Positions 8,679 through 17,680 are shown, numbered from the stretch's first letter. The stretch is DNA of 64,000 bases from Haloprofundus halobius (GCF_020097835.1 NZ_CP083666.1:1612001-1676000); one strand, 5' to 3'. The notes: generated by a model from the sequence alone, not told the origin. Program-made: numbers and translations.

Positions 8679-9776
8679 TTACTCGCTGCGCTCGTCGTCG
8701 CTCGCCGCCGGGACGAGCGCGTCGACGTCGGCGTGCTCGAACAGCAGTTCGCGCATCAGTTCGACCGTCTGCTCGTCGCGCGTGCGGCCACCGCGGATTA
8801 TCTCCTCGGCGCGGTCGATGGCCGACAGCGTGTCGGCGTTGAGCACGAGCACCGGAACGCCCTCGGACTCGGCGCGGCCGACGACGGCCCCCGAGGGCCG
8901 ATGGCCACCGGTGAGCACGAGACACTTCACGCCGGGCGCTTGGAGTGCGGCCGTCTGCACGTCGGCGCGGTCGCCGCCGGTGATGACGGCGGCGTCTTTC
9001 GTCCGGCGGAAGTACCGGAGCGCCTCGTCAGCACCCATCGCGCCGACGAGGAAGCGTTCGACGTAGGCGTCGGTCGGCGCGTCGGTGACGAGTTCCGCGC
9101 CGAGTTCGTCGGCGAGGTCGGCCACCGAGACGCCTGCGAGTTCGCGCTCGCGGGGGACGACGCCGAGCACGGGCACGCCACGGCCTTCGAGGAAGGAGAC
9201 GACCTCCTTCTCCAACTCGTCGTAGGCGGCGTCGCCGACGCGGTTGAACAGCACGCCGGCGAGGCGGTATTCGCCCTCGGCGCGCACGTCGTCGACGGCG
9301 GCCAGCACGTCGTCGAGGTCGGCGGGAGTGGCGTAGTCGGCGACGAGGAGCACGTTCGCGTCGAGCAGGTCGGCGACTTCGGGGTCGGTGAGATCGACGA
9401 TGCCGCCGGTCGTGTGTTTGCCGCCGCCCTCGACGAGCATCAGGTCGGCGTCCGCCGAGAGCACGTCGAAGTACTCGCGGACGATCTCGGCGAGGTCCTC
9501 GCCGCTCTCCTGGCCGCGGACGGCGCCCTGCACGAACGTCGGCGAGTAGACGATGGGCTCCATCTCGTGCATCTCGGCGTCGGTGTCGAGCAGTTCGCGC
9601 GCGAGCATCGGGTCCTCGTCGAGCGTCTTGCCCACGTTGCTCTGCAGGCGCGTCCCCTTCGGCTTCATGTAGCCGACCGAGAGGCCGCGGTCCTGCGCGA
9701 GCAGGCCGAGCGCGAGCGTCACCGCCGTCTTTCCGGTACTGTCCTGCGTCGAGGTCACCAGTAGGGTTTCAGTCAT
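8679..9776 (-). CDS. BioD-like ATPase with C-terminal DRTGG domain (phosphotransacetylase N-terminal-like)
   Basis: A 365-residue cytoplasmic protein. The N-terminal ~220 residues are a P-loop AAA_26/BioD-like domain (TSTQDSTGKTAVTLALGL). The C-terminal part carries a DRTGG domain (GDRADVQTAAL, LTGGHRPSG). The same two modules form the regulatory N-terminus of long bacterial phosphotransacetylases, but the catalytic Pta domain is absent here. It starts 25 bp after the stop of the ADP-forming acyl-CoA synthetase gene, so the two are likely co-transcribed. A regulatory role in acetyl-CoA/acetate metabolism is inferred from that pairing. Confidence 0.85.
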   Translation of the reverse strand: MTETLLVTSTQDSTGKTAVTLALGLLAQDRGLSVGYMKPKGTRLQSNVGKTLDEDPMLARELLDTDAEMHEMEPIVYSPTFVQGAVRGQESGEDLAEIVREYFDVLSADADLMLVEGGGKHTTGGIVDLTDPEVADLLDANVLLVADYATPADLDDVLAAVDDVRAEGEYRLAGVLFNRVGDAAYDELEKEVVSFLEGRGVPVLGVVPRERELAGVSVADLADELGAELVTDAPTDAYVERFLVGAMGADEALRYFRRTKDAAVITGGDRADVQTAALQAPGVKCLVLTGGHRPSGAVVGRAESEGVPVLVLNADTLSAIDRAEEIIRGGRTRDEQTVELMRELLFEHADVDALVPAASDDERSE

Positions 9777-9801
9777 GAGTGTGTGAGGGTTTCGTGGTCG
9801 C

Positions 9802-11910
9802 TTATAGTTGGTCCGGGTCGATGGTCAGCCGCACGTCGACCGCCTGTACGCCGGTCTCGTCGCCCTCTTTCGGGAGCGCGACGAGCGGGTTGATGTCGAG
9901 TTCGAGGATGGCCGGGAAATCGGCCACCAACTGCGAGAGCCGCTGGATGGTCTCGACGATGGCGTCGCGGTCGACCGGGTCGCGGCCGCGCGCGCCGCGG
10001 AGCAGCGGCGCGGTCTGAATCTCGTCGGTCATCTCCTGTGCTTCGCTCTCGGAGACGGGCGCGACGCGGAACGTCGTGTCCTCCAGAATCTCGACGAAGA
10101 TGCCGCCGAGACCGAACATCAGCAGCGGCCCGAACTGCGGGTCGCGGTTCATGCCGACGATGGTCTCGACGCCGTCGTCAAGGTCCACCATCTCCTGGAC
10201 CTGGACGCCGAGAATCGTCGCGTCCGGCTGGTAGTTTCGCGCCCGCGTCACGAGGTCCTCGTAGGCGTCGTACACCGCCTCGTTCTCGACGCCGACTTTG
10301 ACGCCGCCGATGTCGGATTTGTGGAGAATGTCGGGGCTGACGATCTTCATCACGACGTCGCCGTCGATATCGCGGGCAGCGGTGACAGCGTCGGCGGGGT
10401 CGTCGACGATGTCGCCCGCGGGCGTCGGGATGCCGTAGGCGTCCAAGAGGCTCATCGCCTCGACGCCGATTCGGGTGTCGCCGCGGTCGGCCGCTTCTTG
10501 GAGAATCGACCGGACGTGCTCGCGGTCGACGTCGAACTCGACGGGTTCGTCGTACTCGCGGCGCTGGATGTCGCGGTACTCGCCGAGAGCGTCGAGGCTC
10601 TCGACGGCGCGGGCGGGGTCGAAGTAGTTCGGGATGCCCGCCTCGCGCAGGACGCCTTCGGCGGCGTCGACGCGCTCGCCGCCCATGAAACAGGCGGCGA
10701 CCGGTTTCTCGTGTTTCTCGCGGAGTTCGACAGTCGCCTCGGCGAGTTCGCCGTAGTCGAGTACTGCGGTGGGTGCCGAGAGAACGAGCGCACAGCCGAC
10801 GTTCTCGTCGGCGAGCGCGACGTCGAGCGCGCCGCGGAAGCGGTCGATGTCGGCGTCGCCGACCACGTCGACCGGATTGTAGATGTTACCCTCCTCGGGG
10901 AGTCTCTCGCCGAAGGCGTCGAGCGTCTCGTCGGAGAACGTCGCCATCTCCAGGTCGGATTCGCCGACGGCGTCGGTGGCCATCACGCCGGGACCGCCCG
11001 CGTTCGTGATGACGGCGATGGACTTCTCGTCCGGCAGCGGCTGGTTGGCGAGCATCTGCGCGGCGTCGAACAGTTCCTGCGGCGACGACGCGCGCAGCAC
11101 GCCCGCCTGCTCCAGTCCGGCCTCGTAGGCGCGGTCCGACCCCGCGATGGTCCCGGTGTGCGACGAGGCAGCCTGCGCACCGGCGTCGGTCTTCCCCGAC
11201 TTGACGAGCAGAATCGGCGTCTCTTGGGTCACCTCGCGGGCGGTGTCGATGAACTCTCGACCCTCCTCGATGCCTTCGAGGTAGCCGATGACGACGTCGG
11301 TGTCGGGGTCGTCACCCCACTCGGCGACGAAGTCCGTCTCGTCCAAAACGGCCTTGTTACCGAGCGAGACGACGTCTTTGAAGCCGACGCCCTCGTCGTT
11401 GGCCCAGTCGAGGACGGCGGTGATGAACGCGCCCGACTGGCTCATGAACGAGAGGCCGCCTTCGAGGGCGTTGTCGGGGCCGAACGTGGCGTTCATCCCG
11501 TTCGGCGTGCTCATGATTCCGAGGCTGTTCGGTCCGACGAGGTTGATGTCGTGTTCCTCGGCGACCTCACGGAGCTCTCGCTCGCGGGCCGCGCCCTCAC
11601 TACCGGTTTCGCCGAACCCGGCGGTGATGACGACGACGTTCTCCACGCCGCTCTCGCCGGCCTGGCGGACGGCGTCGACCGCGATCTGCGGCGGGACGAC
11701 GACCACCGCGAGGTCGGCGTCGCTCTCGCCGACGGAGTCGACACACGAGAGTCCGAGCACCTCGTCGTAGTTGGGGTTCACCGGCACGACCTCGCCGTCG
11801 TAGTCGTCGACGAGGTTCTGCGTGATGGCGCGGCCGATGGATCCTTCACGCGCGGTCGCGCCGACGACGGCGATGCGTCCCGGCGCGAACAGTTCAGATA
11901 GCGCTCCCAT
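9802..11910 (-). CDS. Acetate--CoA ligase (ADP-forming), fused alpha-beta subunits
   Basis: A 702-residue single-chain ACD. It has an N-terminal CoA-binding Rossmann domain (RIAVVGATAREGSIGR), succinyl-CoA-synthetase-like middle domains with the phospho-histidine segment SSHTGTIAGSD, and a C-terminal ATP-grasp domain (DVVMKIVSPDILHKSDIGG). It interconverts acetyl-CoA (or other acyl-CoA) + ADP + Pi with acid + CoA + ATP. In haloarchaea this is the route of acetate overflow with substrate-level ATP. The ATG at 11910 starts MGALSELFAPG, the usual ACD N-terminus. First gene of a pair with the DRTGG protein. Confidence 0.95.
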   Translation of the reverse strand: MGALSELFAPGRIAVVGATAREGSIGRAITQNLVDDYDGEVVPVNPNYDEVLGLSCVDSVGESDADLAVVVVPPQIAVDAVRQAGESGVENVVVITAGFGETGSEGAARERELREVAEEHDINLVGPNSLGIMSTPNGMNATFGPDNALEGGLSFMSQSGAFITAVLDWANDEGVGFKDVVSLGNKAVLDETDFVAEWGDDPDTDVVIGYLEGIEEGREFIDTAREVTQETPILLVKSGKTDAGAQAASSHTGTIAGSDRAYEAGLEQAGVLRASSPQELFDAAQMLANQPLPDEKSIAVITNAGGPGVMATDAVGESDLEMATFSDETLDAFGERLPEEGNIYNPVDVVGDADIDRFRGALDVALADENVGCALVLSAPTAVLDYGELAEATVELREKHEKPVAACFMGGERVDAAEGVLREAGIPNYFDPARAVESLDALGEYRDIQRREYDEPVEFDVDREHVRSILQEAADRGDTRIGVEAMSLLDAYGIPTPAGDIVDDPADAVTAARDIDGDVVMKIVSPDILHKSDIGGVKVGVENEAVYDAYEDLVTRARNYQPDATILGVQVQEMVDLDDGVETIVGMNRDPQFGPLLMFGLGGIFVEILEDTTFRVAPVSESEAQEMTDEIQTAPLLRGARGRDPVDRDAIVETIQRLSQLVADFPAILELDINPLVALPKEGDETGVQAVDVRLTIDPDQL

Positions 11911-12036
11911 CGTCTCTGTGTACCGTCTCTCGGCGCATAAGTTCGGGTGTGTGCGCCGTAACGTGGTCCGAGCTGTCACTCACCGACGACCGTGATCGAT
12001 TTACAGCTGACGTGAGCCGGATTCAGCAGACGCGGT

Positions 12037-12055
12037 CCCCGCGGGCGACGCGGGG
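12037..12055 (-). terminator. GC-rich hairpin after the arylsulfotransferase-like gene
   Basis: Arms CCCCGC / GCGGGG with a 7-base loop, starting a few bases after the stop codon at 12058. No clear T-run follows, so it may be a processing or stability hairpin rather than a terminator. Confidence 0.4.
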
Positions 12056-12057
12056 GT

Positions 12058-13314
12058 TCACCCGCGCAGTAGGAGGCGCGTCCCCCAGCCGGACAGGCCC
12101 ACCGCGAGGAACGCGGCGGCGAGGTGGAGTTCGGAGAGCCAGTAGGGAACCGGAAGGACGTGATGGAGCGAATCGAGCAGCAGCGAGAGGACGGGGACGT
12201 CGCGGCTCTGCGGCGACTCGTCGCCGACGTCGTCCCCGGAGACGTCGTACGGTTCACCGCCCGACTCGCCGACCGAGACGCGGTCGGCCTCGTACGGTAA
12301 CGACTGGACGGTGTAGCTGGCGACGACATCGCCCTCGCGGCTCACCTCGACGACGCGGTCGTTTCGACTGTCGGTGATGAGCGTGTTGCCGTTCGGGAGG
12401 CGGTCGGCGTCGCGCGGCCAGTCCAGCGGGATGCCGTCGACCTCCGAGAGCTGCCAGACGACCCGCCACTCGCCCGACTCGCCGCGGTGGAGTTCGACGA
12501 CGCGGTCGTTCTCGCTGTCAGCGACGACCACCGCGCCGTCACCGACCCAGTGGGGGTTGTGCTGCTGATTCAGCACGTCCGGGTCGCGGTCCTCGTTGAT
12601 GACCTCGACGACGCCGACCTCGTTCGTCTCCGGATTCCGTTCGAGGACCAGAAGCTGGTTCGTGTTCCGGACGGAGACGAGATAGCGGTTCTCGCCGATG
12701 AAATCGACGTCGTTGATGTGGAGCCAGTCCTCCCTCGTGGGGTCCGCCGGCGCGTCGTAGAACTCGCTAGCGTTCCACGTCCACGAGCGTTCTCCGGACC
12801 TCATGTCGACGGCGAAGATGCTCTCGTACTCCATATCCGCGACTAACAGCTCTCCGGAGGGGAGAAACTCCGCGTCGTGGACCTCGCTGTCCTTCCGCGT
12901 TCGGATCGGATAGCTCCACTCAGCGACGACTCGCGGCTCCGGCTTCGTTTCGATGATACGGACCCCGGTGCGCTTACACGGCGGCTCGAACCGACCGCAC
13001 CGCTCGAAGCCGCTCTTCGTGTACGTGGCGAGCACCGAGCCGTTCTCGAGGTAGCTGACGTCGAGGTAGCTTATCGCGTCCCCCATCGTCCACAGCGCGG
13101 TGCCGTTCGCGTCGAGTTCGGTCACGTTGCCGGTCGGGCCGGGCCCCTGGACGCCGACGAGCGTCGTCATCTCTCCGTCGGCGTCGGCGGTGAGAGCCGT
13201 CGTGTCCTTCGAGAGCGCCCAGCTCCCACCAAACGTCAGAACGAGGAGTAACGACGCGGTGACGAGGAGGGCTGCTCCGCGACGACGGTGATCGCTCAGC
13301 GAACCCATCGCCAC
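12058..13314 (-). CDS. Arylsulfotransferase (ASST)-family membrane-anchored protein
   Basis: A 418-residue protein with an N-terminal transmembrane anchor (residues about 13-34) and a second hydrophobic segment at the extreme C-terminus. Between them is a beta-propeller built of repeated 'EL-D-NG-LWTM' and 'LPNGNTLITDSRNDRVVEV' type strands. The order HDAEFLPSGELLVADMEY ... HINDVDFI ... QQHNPHWVGDGAVVVADSENDR matches ASST-family propellers. The propeller probably faces outside. Sulfotransferase chemistry is unproven for the haloarchaeal members. A possible coupled 29-codon leader ORF precedes it (see 13296-13385). Confidence 0.8.
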   Translation of the reverse strand: MAMGSLSDHRRRGAALLVTASLLLVLTFGGSWALSKDTTALTADADGEMTTLVGVQGPGPTGNVTELDANGTALWTMGDAISYLDVSYLENGSVLATYTKSGFERCGRFEPPCKRTGVRIIETKPEPRVVAEWSYPIRTRKDSEVHDAEFLPSGELLVADMEYESIFAVDMRSGERSWTWNASEFYDAPADPTREDWLHINDVDFIGENRYLVSVRNTNQLLVLERNPETNEVGVVEVINEDRDPDVLNQQHNPHWVGDGAVVVADSENDRVVELHRGESGEWRVVWQLSEVDGIPLDWPRDADRLPNGNTLITDSRNDRVVEVSREGDVVASYTVQSLPYEADRVSVGESGGEPYDVSGDDVGDESPQSRDVPVLSLLLDSLHHVLPVPYWLSELHLAAAFLAVGLSGWGTRLLLRG

Positions 13315-13385
13315 CGACCGCGCTCGCGACTCTCGGTTTCGGTACGGACGTCAGGCGGGCCGTCACGTGCTTCGGAGTTCGACAT
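13296..13385 (-). CDS. Possible 29-aa leader ORF overlapping the ASST-like gene
   Basis: An ATG at 13385 opens a 29-codon frame (MSNSEARDGPPDVRTE...) that ends inside the first codons of the ASST-like gene in another frame. A strong TATA box (TATAAATATAA on the plus strand, 13416-13426) is placed so that transcription would begin within a few bases of this ATG. Either it is a translated leader coupled to the downstream start, or it is the original N-terminus of the ASST protein cut off by a frameshift. Confidence 0.35.
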   Translation of the reverse strand: MSNSEARDGPPDVRTETESRERGRWRWVR

Positions 13386-13526
13386 CACATTACAGAATAA
13401 CACCAGCATTAGCCGTATAAATATAATCCACATTCTCTCCCGCTGACGAGCTTCGGTTCGCCGCGGCAGACGCGTCGGGACTGGGCCGAGCGCGGCGTTT
13501 CGGGACGTGACGTTCGGGAGGCGATG

Positions 13527-13835
13527 TCAGAGCAAGTCGTCCGGGTCGTATTTCTCGCGCATCCGCGCGGCCTCCGTCGCGTAGGCCTCCCGGGTGTCGG
13601 CGTCGTCGACGCGGCCCAAACTACCTGGCTTCGCGTCGACGGCGGCGGTCGTGTCGCGCGCGTCGCCGAAACTCGTGAGCGCGCGCTCTTTTCTCAGGTA
13701 ATGTGACCCATCGGGCGTCGCGTAGACGAGGATGATGATGTTCTGCTCGTCGTCGGAGTAGGTGCGCTCGACGAGCCACACTCGGACGGCGTCGTCTCCG
13801 GTGTTCTCGGAGTCGTCGGCGTCAGTGACGCTCAT
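13527..13835 (-). CDS. Conserved-looking haloarchaeal protein, function unknown
   Basis: A 102-residue acidic soluble protein. A central beta-rich stretch (RVWLVERTYSDDEQNIIILVYAT) is followed by a charged helical tail ending in REKYDPDDLL. No signal peptide, membrane segment or metal motif is visible. It lies 54 bp upstream of nothing coding on its strand and downstream of the metal exporter gene in the same direction, so it may be the second gene of that transcript. I do not recognise a function. Confidence 0.7.
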   Translation of the reverse strand: MSVTDADDSENTGDDAVRVWLVERTYSDDEQNIIILVYATPDGSHYLRKERALTSFGDARDTTAAVDAKPGSLGRVDDADTREAYATEAARMREKYDPDDLL

Positions 13836-13889
13836 CGGCGCGTGCTACGTCCTCCGGCCGGAAGTGAGTTGCTCGGCACATCCATCCGC

Positions 13890-15122
13890 TCAGAGCACCC
13901 CGAATCCGAACATCGGGCCGAACACGAGATGGATGCCAACGCCGACGACGAGCGCGGGAATCGTCGTGTAGATGCTGGCGACGACGGCCGCCTTCTTGTC
14001 GATGGCGATGAGCGGGAACAGCGCGTCGCCGTCCTGGCTGATAGCGTTCGCCGTCAGCGCCGAGAACGGAATCGCGCCCTCGGCGTACGCCGTCGCGAGC
14101 AGGATCTGCGGGCCGCAGCCGGGAATCAGTCCGACGGCGGCCGCGCCGATGGGCGCGAGCACGCCTGCGGCGGCGGCGAACACCTGCAGGTCGACGCCGG
14201 TCAGGATGAGACCGTACTCGTACAGCAGGTACGCTGCGATGACCCAGACGGTGACGAACGACGTCTCCATCGCTGCGTGGGTCAGCGTCTCGTAGACGTT
14301 CCCGAACGTGTCGCGGGCCTTCCCCACGTGGCCGTGGCCGACGTATCGGCGGCCGACGAAGTAGAGGTAAAACGACAGCGTCGTACCGACGAGGCCGAAG
14401 ACGGTGAACGCGCCCGCGAAGCTCGCGTCGGCGACCATCGGCACGTCGGGCGCGCCGCGGACGAGGTAGAGCACGCCCGCGGCGAGACCGCCGGCGGCGG
14501 CGACCCACCAGACCGCGAGCGCCGCTTGACTCACGCGACGGAGTATCGGCGCGTCACGAACGCTACCGTCGACTTCGCAGCCCTGGGCGTCCTCGTAGTG
14601 GTGGACCTGACTGCCGACGGCGGGCGCGGCGACGCCGCCGTCGGTCATCGTCCGGCCCACACGGGCCACCGCGCGGTCGATTCGGTCGACGCCCATCCCG
14701 AAGCGGTCGATACCGTAGCCGAAGACGACCGCGGAGACGAAGGCGAGACCGTAGGCGTACAGTCCCGCCTCGGGGGCGAGCGCGATGATGACGAACGCCG
14801 AGTCGCCCGCCGTGGCGACGAGCGTCGCGACGACCGTCCCGAAGGAGACGCTGCCGCGGACGTACAGCGGCATCATCACGATAGCGCCGCCGCAACCGGG
14901 AGTCAGTCCCATCAGCGCGCCGACGAGCGGTTGGTACTTCTTCTCGGATTCGAGGCGTTCGACGAGTCGGCCGTCGGTTCGGTACTGGACGTAACTGAAC
15001 AGGAGCACGGTGACTGCGACGAACGCGCTCACCTGCACGAAGCCGTCGCGGACCGACCCGAGGAGGATGTCGAACAGTTCGTTCGGTAGACCGGTCTGTG
15101 CGAAGGAGACGAACTCACCCAT
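13890..15122 (-). CDS. Putative heavy-metal/manganese exporter (10-TM ArsP_2-like family)
   Basis: A 410-residue membrane protein with about ten hydrophobic segments. It carries two near-identical permease motifs: LMGLTPGCGGAIVMMPLY in the first half and VGLIPGCGPQILLATAYA in the second. This internal duplication with PGCG signatures is characteristic of the putative manganese transporter / 10TM heavy-metal exporter family. A 16-bp inverted repeat with metal-box geometry (15139-15154) lies between its TATA box and start codon, supporting metal-dependent expression. Which metal it moves cannot be told from the sequence. Confidence 0.82.
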   Translation of the reverse strand: MGEFVSFAQTGLPNELFDILLGSVRDGFVQVSAFVAVTVLLFSYVQYRTDGRLVERLESEKKYQPLVGALMGLTPGCGGAIVMMPLYVRGSVSFGTVVATLVATAGDSAFVIIALAPEAGLYAYGLAFVSAVVFGYGIDRFGMGVDRIDRAVARVGRTMTDGGVAAPAVGSQVHHYEDAQGCEVDGSVRDAPILRRVSQAALAVWWVAAAGGLAAGVLYLVRGAPDVPMVADASFAGAFTVFGLVGTTLSFYLYFVGRRYVGHGHVGKARDTFGNVYETLTHAAMETSFVTVWVIAAYLLYEYGLILTGVDLQVFAAAAGVLAPIGAAAVGLIPGCGPQILLATAYAEGAIPFSALTANAISQDGDALFPLIAIDKKAAVVASIYTTIPALVVGVGIHLVFGPMFGFGVL

Positions 15123-15138
15123 CGCTCGGCCACCCTAG

Positions 15139-15154
15139 ATTAGACATATCTAAT
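15139..15154. promoter_or_regulatory. DtxR/MntR-type operator candidate for the metal exporter
   Basis: The sequence ATTAGACATATCTAAT has 6-bp arms ATTAGA/TCTAAT around CATA. Its core TTAGA-N4-TCTAA has the same 5-4-5 spacing as the boxes at 27198, 28195 and 28221. It lies 17 bp upstream of the exporter ATG. An ATATATATT box (about 15172-15182, minus-strand reading) is 20 bp further up, so the site should cover the transcription start. Repression by a DtxR-family (SirR/MntR/Idr) protein is inferred. Confidence 0.6.
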
Positions 15155-15189
15155 TCTCTCTTTAGCCTCTCACAATATATATCTTCGTG

Positions 15190-15690
15190 TTACGTCGTGT
15201 CAGCGGTCACGTCGGCGACGGTGGCGGCGGCGTGCTCGCGGAGCGACTCCGGTGTGAGCGAAAAGACGGCGCTCGGCGTTCCGGCGGCGGCCCACACCGT
15301 CTCGTACTCGGTGAGCGTGGGGTCCAAAAGCGTCCGGACCTCCGAGTCGTGACAGAACGGCGGGACGCCACCGATCGCCCAGCCGATTCGTTCGCGAATC
15401 GTCTCGGGGTCCGCCATCGAGACGGCGTCGGCGGGGACGCCGAGTTCGTCGGCCAACGCCGCCTCGTCGACGCGGTTCGCGCCGCTCGTGATGGCGACGA
15501 CGAGCGTCTCCTCGGCGTCTCCGTTCGCGGCGGAGAAGACGAGGCTACTGGCTATCTGCCCCACCTCGCAGCCGACGGCGTCGGCGGCGTCGGCGGCGGT
15601 TTTCGTTCCTTCGGGAAACTCGCGGACGGTTACGTCGAGGTCGTACGCGTCGGCGGCGCGTTCGGTGAACGCCTGTGCGCGAGGATGCAT
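15190..15690 (-). CDS. YbaK/ProX-type aminoacyl-tRNA deacylase domain protein
   Basis: A 166-residue single-domain YbaK/EbsC-like protein. It has the characteristic EFPEGTKTAADAADAVGC helix, the SLVF strand, a GANRVDEAAL segment and the glycine-rich GWAIGGVPPFCH loop around the active site. Family members hydrolyse mis-acylated tRNA (Cys- or Ala-tRNAPro) in trans. The ATG at 15690 (MHPRAQAF) starts at the domain boundary; in-frame codons upstream look non-coding. It ends 67 bp from the divergent promoter region of the exporter. Confidence 0.85.
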   Translation of the reverse strand: MHPRAQAFTERAADAYDLDVTVREFPEGTKTAADAADAVGCEVGQIASSLVFSAANGDAEETLVVAITSGANRVDEAALADELGVPADAVSMADPETIRERIGWAIGGVPPFCHDSEVRTLLDPTLTEYETVWAAAGTPSAVFSLTPESLREHAAATVADVTADTT

Positions 15691-15813
15691 GGGCACCGAT
15701 GGCGCACAGGAGCGTAAAACAGCTACGCCGTCGGCAACGAGCGGATGGACCGCCCCCGGTCGAGCCGCCGCTGGCGACGTCAGCGCAGCGGGCAAAAAAT
15801 GTGGTGCGAATCG

Positions 15814-16023
15814 CTACAGTAAGAACGACAGGATCGCCAGGACGATGAACACGAGGATGAGGATACGGGCGATCTCCATCGTGACGCCCGCGATTCCTCG
15901 CGCACCGACCACGTAGGAGACGATGGCGAGGATGATGAACAGCACCGCGAGTTCGAGGAACCCGCCGGACTGCAGTGGAATCGCCGCCGTCGCGTTCGCG
16001 AGTTCGGCTAACATTCCCGCCAC
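15814..16023 (-). CDS. Small DUF1328-family membrane protein
   Basis: A 69-residue protein with two hydrophobic helices. The first contains LELAVLFIILAIVSYVVGARGIAG and the second ILILVFIVLAILSFLL. The Val-Gly-Ala-Arg-Gly-Ile-Ala-Gly turn between them is the DUF1328 (YtjA) signature. Function is unknown; members are tiny inner-membrane proteins. An alternative ATG nine bases downstream (16014) is equally plausible. Confidence 0.8.
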   Translation of the reverse strand: MAGMLAELANATAAIPLQSGGFLELAVLFIILAIVSYVVGARGIAGVTMEIARILILVFIVLAILSFLL

Positions 16024-16250
16024 CCCACGTACCGTCCGCCGTTCGTCGTTTTGAAGCTCATCGCACCCACAGATACGACTGCGATAGGATTAGTTATAGT
16101 TCGTACTTTCGTGAACATTCGTGTTTAAAGACAGTTTTACATCGATGAACGGTCGGATTCGGTGAACTCCGATTCGAGTTCTCGATTCGGCCCGCGTGAA
16201 ATCATTCGATAACTGATATCATCTCGTCCTACCTAGACGAAACGACAGCC

Positions 16251-17048
16251 ATGGCCGACCTCTCGAACCTCCTCTTCGTATTCCTCGCGGGACTGCTCAC
16301 CGCGATGGCGACGGGCCTCGGCGCACTACCGTTCTTGCTCGTCGACGAGGTGAGCGACCGCTGGAACGTCGCCCTCTGGGGACTCGCCTCCGGCATCATG
16401 CTCTCGGCGTCGACGTTCGGCCTCGTCACCGAGGGGTTGTCGACGGGGCGACCGCTCGGCGTCGGCGTCGGCGTTCTCGCGGGCGCGGCGCTCGTCGTCG
16501 TCGCCCACGACTTCATCGAAGATTCGAGGGTGAATCCGAAGCAGTACGAGGAGGCCGGTTACCGAAAGCTCGTACTCGTCCTCGGTATCCTGACGGTCCA
16601 CAGTTTCCCCGAGGGCGTCGCCGTCGGCGTCTCGTTCGCGGATCTCGGACTCGTCGGCGGCGTCGACGTTCTCGGCGTCTCGGTCCCGCTTTTGGCGGTG
16701 TTCATGACCGTCGCTATCTCGGTTCACAACGTCCCCGAGGGCGTCGCCGTGTCGATACCGCTGCGAGCGCTCGGCGTCCCGCGCTGGAAACTCGTCTGGT
16801 GGTCTGTGTTCTCCAGTCTCCCCCAACCCGTGGGCGCGGTGCTGGCGTTCTACTTCGTGCGCGTCGCGCGTGACCTGCTCCCGTTCGGGTTCGGCTTCGC
16901 CGCGGGCGCGATGGTGTACCTCGTGCTCTCGGAGTTCATCCCGGAGGCGCTGGCGGCCGGGACGGGACTGCCGGGCGAGGGGCGACGCGAACTGCTCGTC
17001 GGACTCGCCGTCGGTATCGTGGTGATGGTTCCGCTGGCGTTCCTGTGA
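16251..17048 (+). CDS. ZIP-family divalent metal transporter
   Basis: A 265-residue, eight-helix ZIP protein. The transmembrane-IV and -V metal-binding motifs are intact: HSFPEGVAVGVSF and HNVPEGVAVSIPL, each with the His and Glu that bind metal. A variable cytoplasmic loop around residues 83-105 has little histidine. ZIP proteins import Zn2+, Fe2+ or Mn2+ into the cytoplasm. The 227-bp upstream region carries AT-rich promoter-like sequence but no obvious 5-4-5 metal box. Confidence 0.92.
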   Translation: MADLSNLLFVFLAGLLTAMATGLGALPFLLVDEVSDRWNVALWGLASGIMLSASTFGLVTEGLSTGRPLGVGVGVLAGAALVVVAHDFIEDSRVNPKQYEEAGYRKLVLVLGILTVHSFPEGVAVGVSFADLGLVGGVDVLGVSVPLLAVFMTVAISVHNVPEGVAVSIPLRALGVPRWKLVWWSVFSSLPQPVGAVLAFYFVRVARDLLPFGFGFAAGAMVYLVLSEFIPEALAAGTGLPGEGRRELLVGLAVGIVVMVPLAFL

Positions 17049-17147
17049 GCGGGGCACACCGCCGGTGACACCGAGATACTGGCCACGCTCGCGTCTGCGA
17101 AGTGAGTCTGAAGATGAAAAGAACGCGTGAAGCGGTGCGGGCGTCGC

Positions 17148-17432
17148 TCAGTGCGAGTGACCCGTCGCCTCGGCGAGCGTCATGCCGAAGCGTTCCTCGA
17201 ACAGTTCCTCACCTTTCTCGTTTATTTCGACGAGGTCCTGCGGCGTCTCGCCTTCCGAGTGGTGGACGATGGCGTGCGCGCGCTGAACGAACGACAGCAG
17301 CAGGATGTCGCCGACGACTTCCGTGGGCTGTTCGCCCTGCTCGGAGAGCACGTCGACCAGACCGGCGGGCAGTTCGACGGTGTCTTCGTCGCCGTCGGGT
17401 CCTTCGATGGTGTACGTCTCGGTGTCGACCAT
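17148..17432 (-). CDS. Small haloarchaeal protein (DUF7545-like), function unknown
   Basis: A 94-residue acidic protein beginning MVDTETYTIEGPDGDEDTV. It continues with a helical middle segment (VVGDILLLSFVQRAHAIVHHSEGE) and ends GHSH. No signal or membrane span. I believe it belongs to a haloarchaea-only family, but the family number is from memory and not verified. Convergent with the ZIP gene. Confidence 0.72.
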   Translation of the reverse strand: MVDTETYTIEGPDGDEDTVELPAGLVDVLSEQGEQPTEVVGDILLLSFVQRAHAIVHHSEGETPQDLVEINEKGEELFEERFGMTLAEATGHSH

Positions 17433-17680
17433 AGGCGTTCGACGGGCGTGCGGGGTAAAGGGGCTGTGGTCTGGGGTCGAGTCCCAAACGGCGCGTCTCT
17501 GACCTTCGACGCTAGCAAGCGCGGTTAGTGTTAGCAGTAGTCGAAAAGCCCCTCACTCCGGAATCCGGCCCCTCCAGTCCCACTCTGACGTGCGAGCGCG
17601 CACCGCCGCGCTCGCGTCCGGCGGTCGTCTCACCGGTCGTCGCCGGAGAACGGAGAGAGAACCGACGAGAAACCGCGTTC

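Noticed and set aside
9808-11901. 697-aa plus-strand frame antisense to the acetate--CoA ligase
   Set aside because: Perfect mirror of the ligase codon bias (Asp/Val/Arg-rich) and no recognisable motif.
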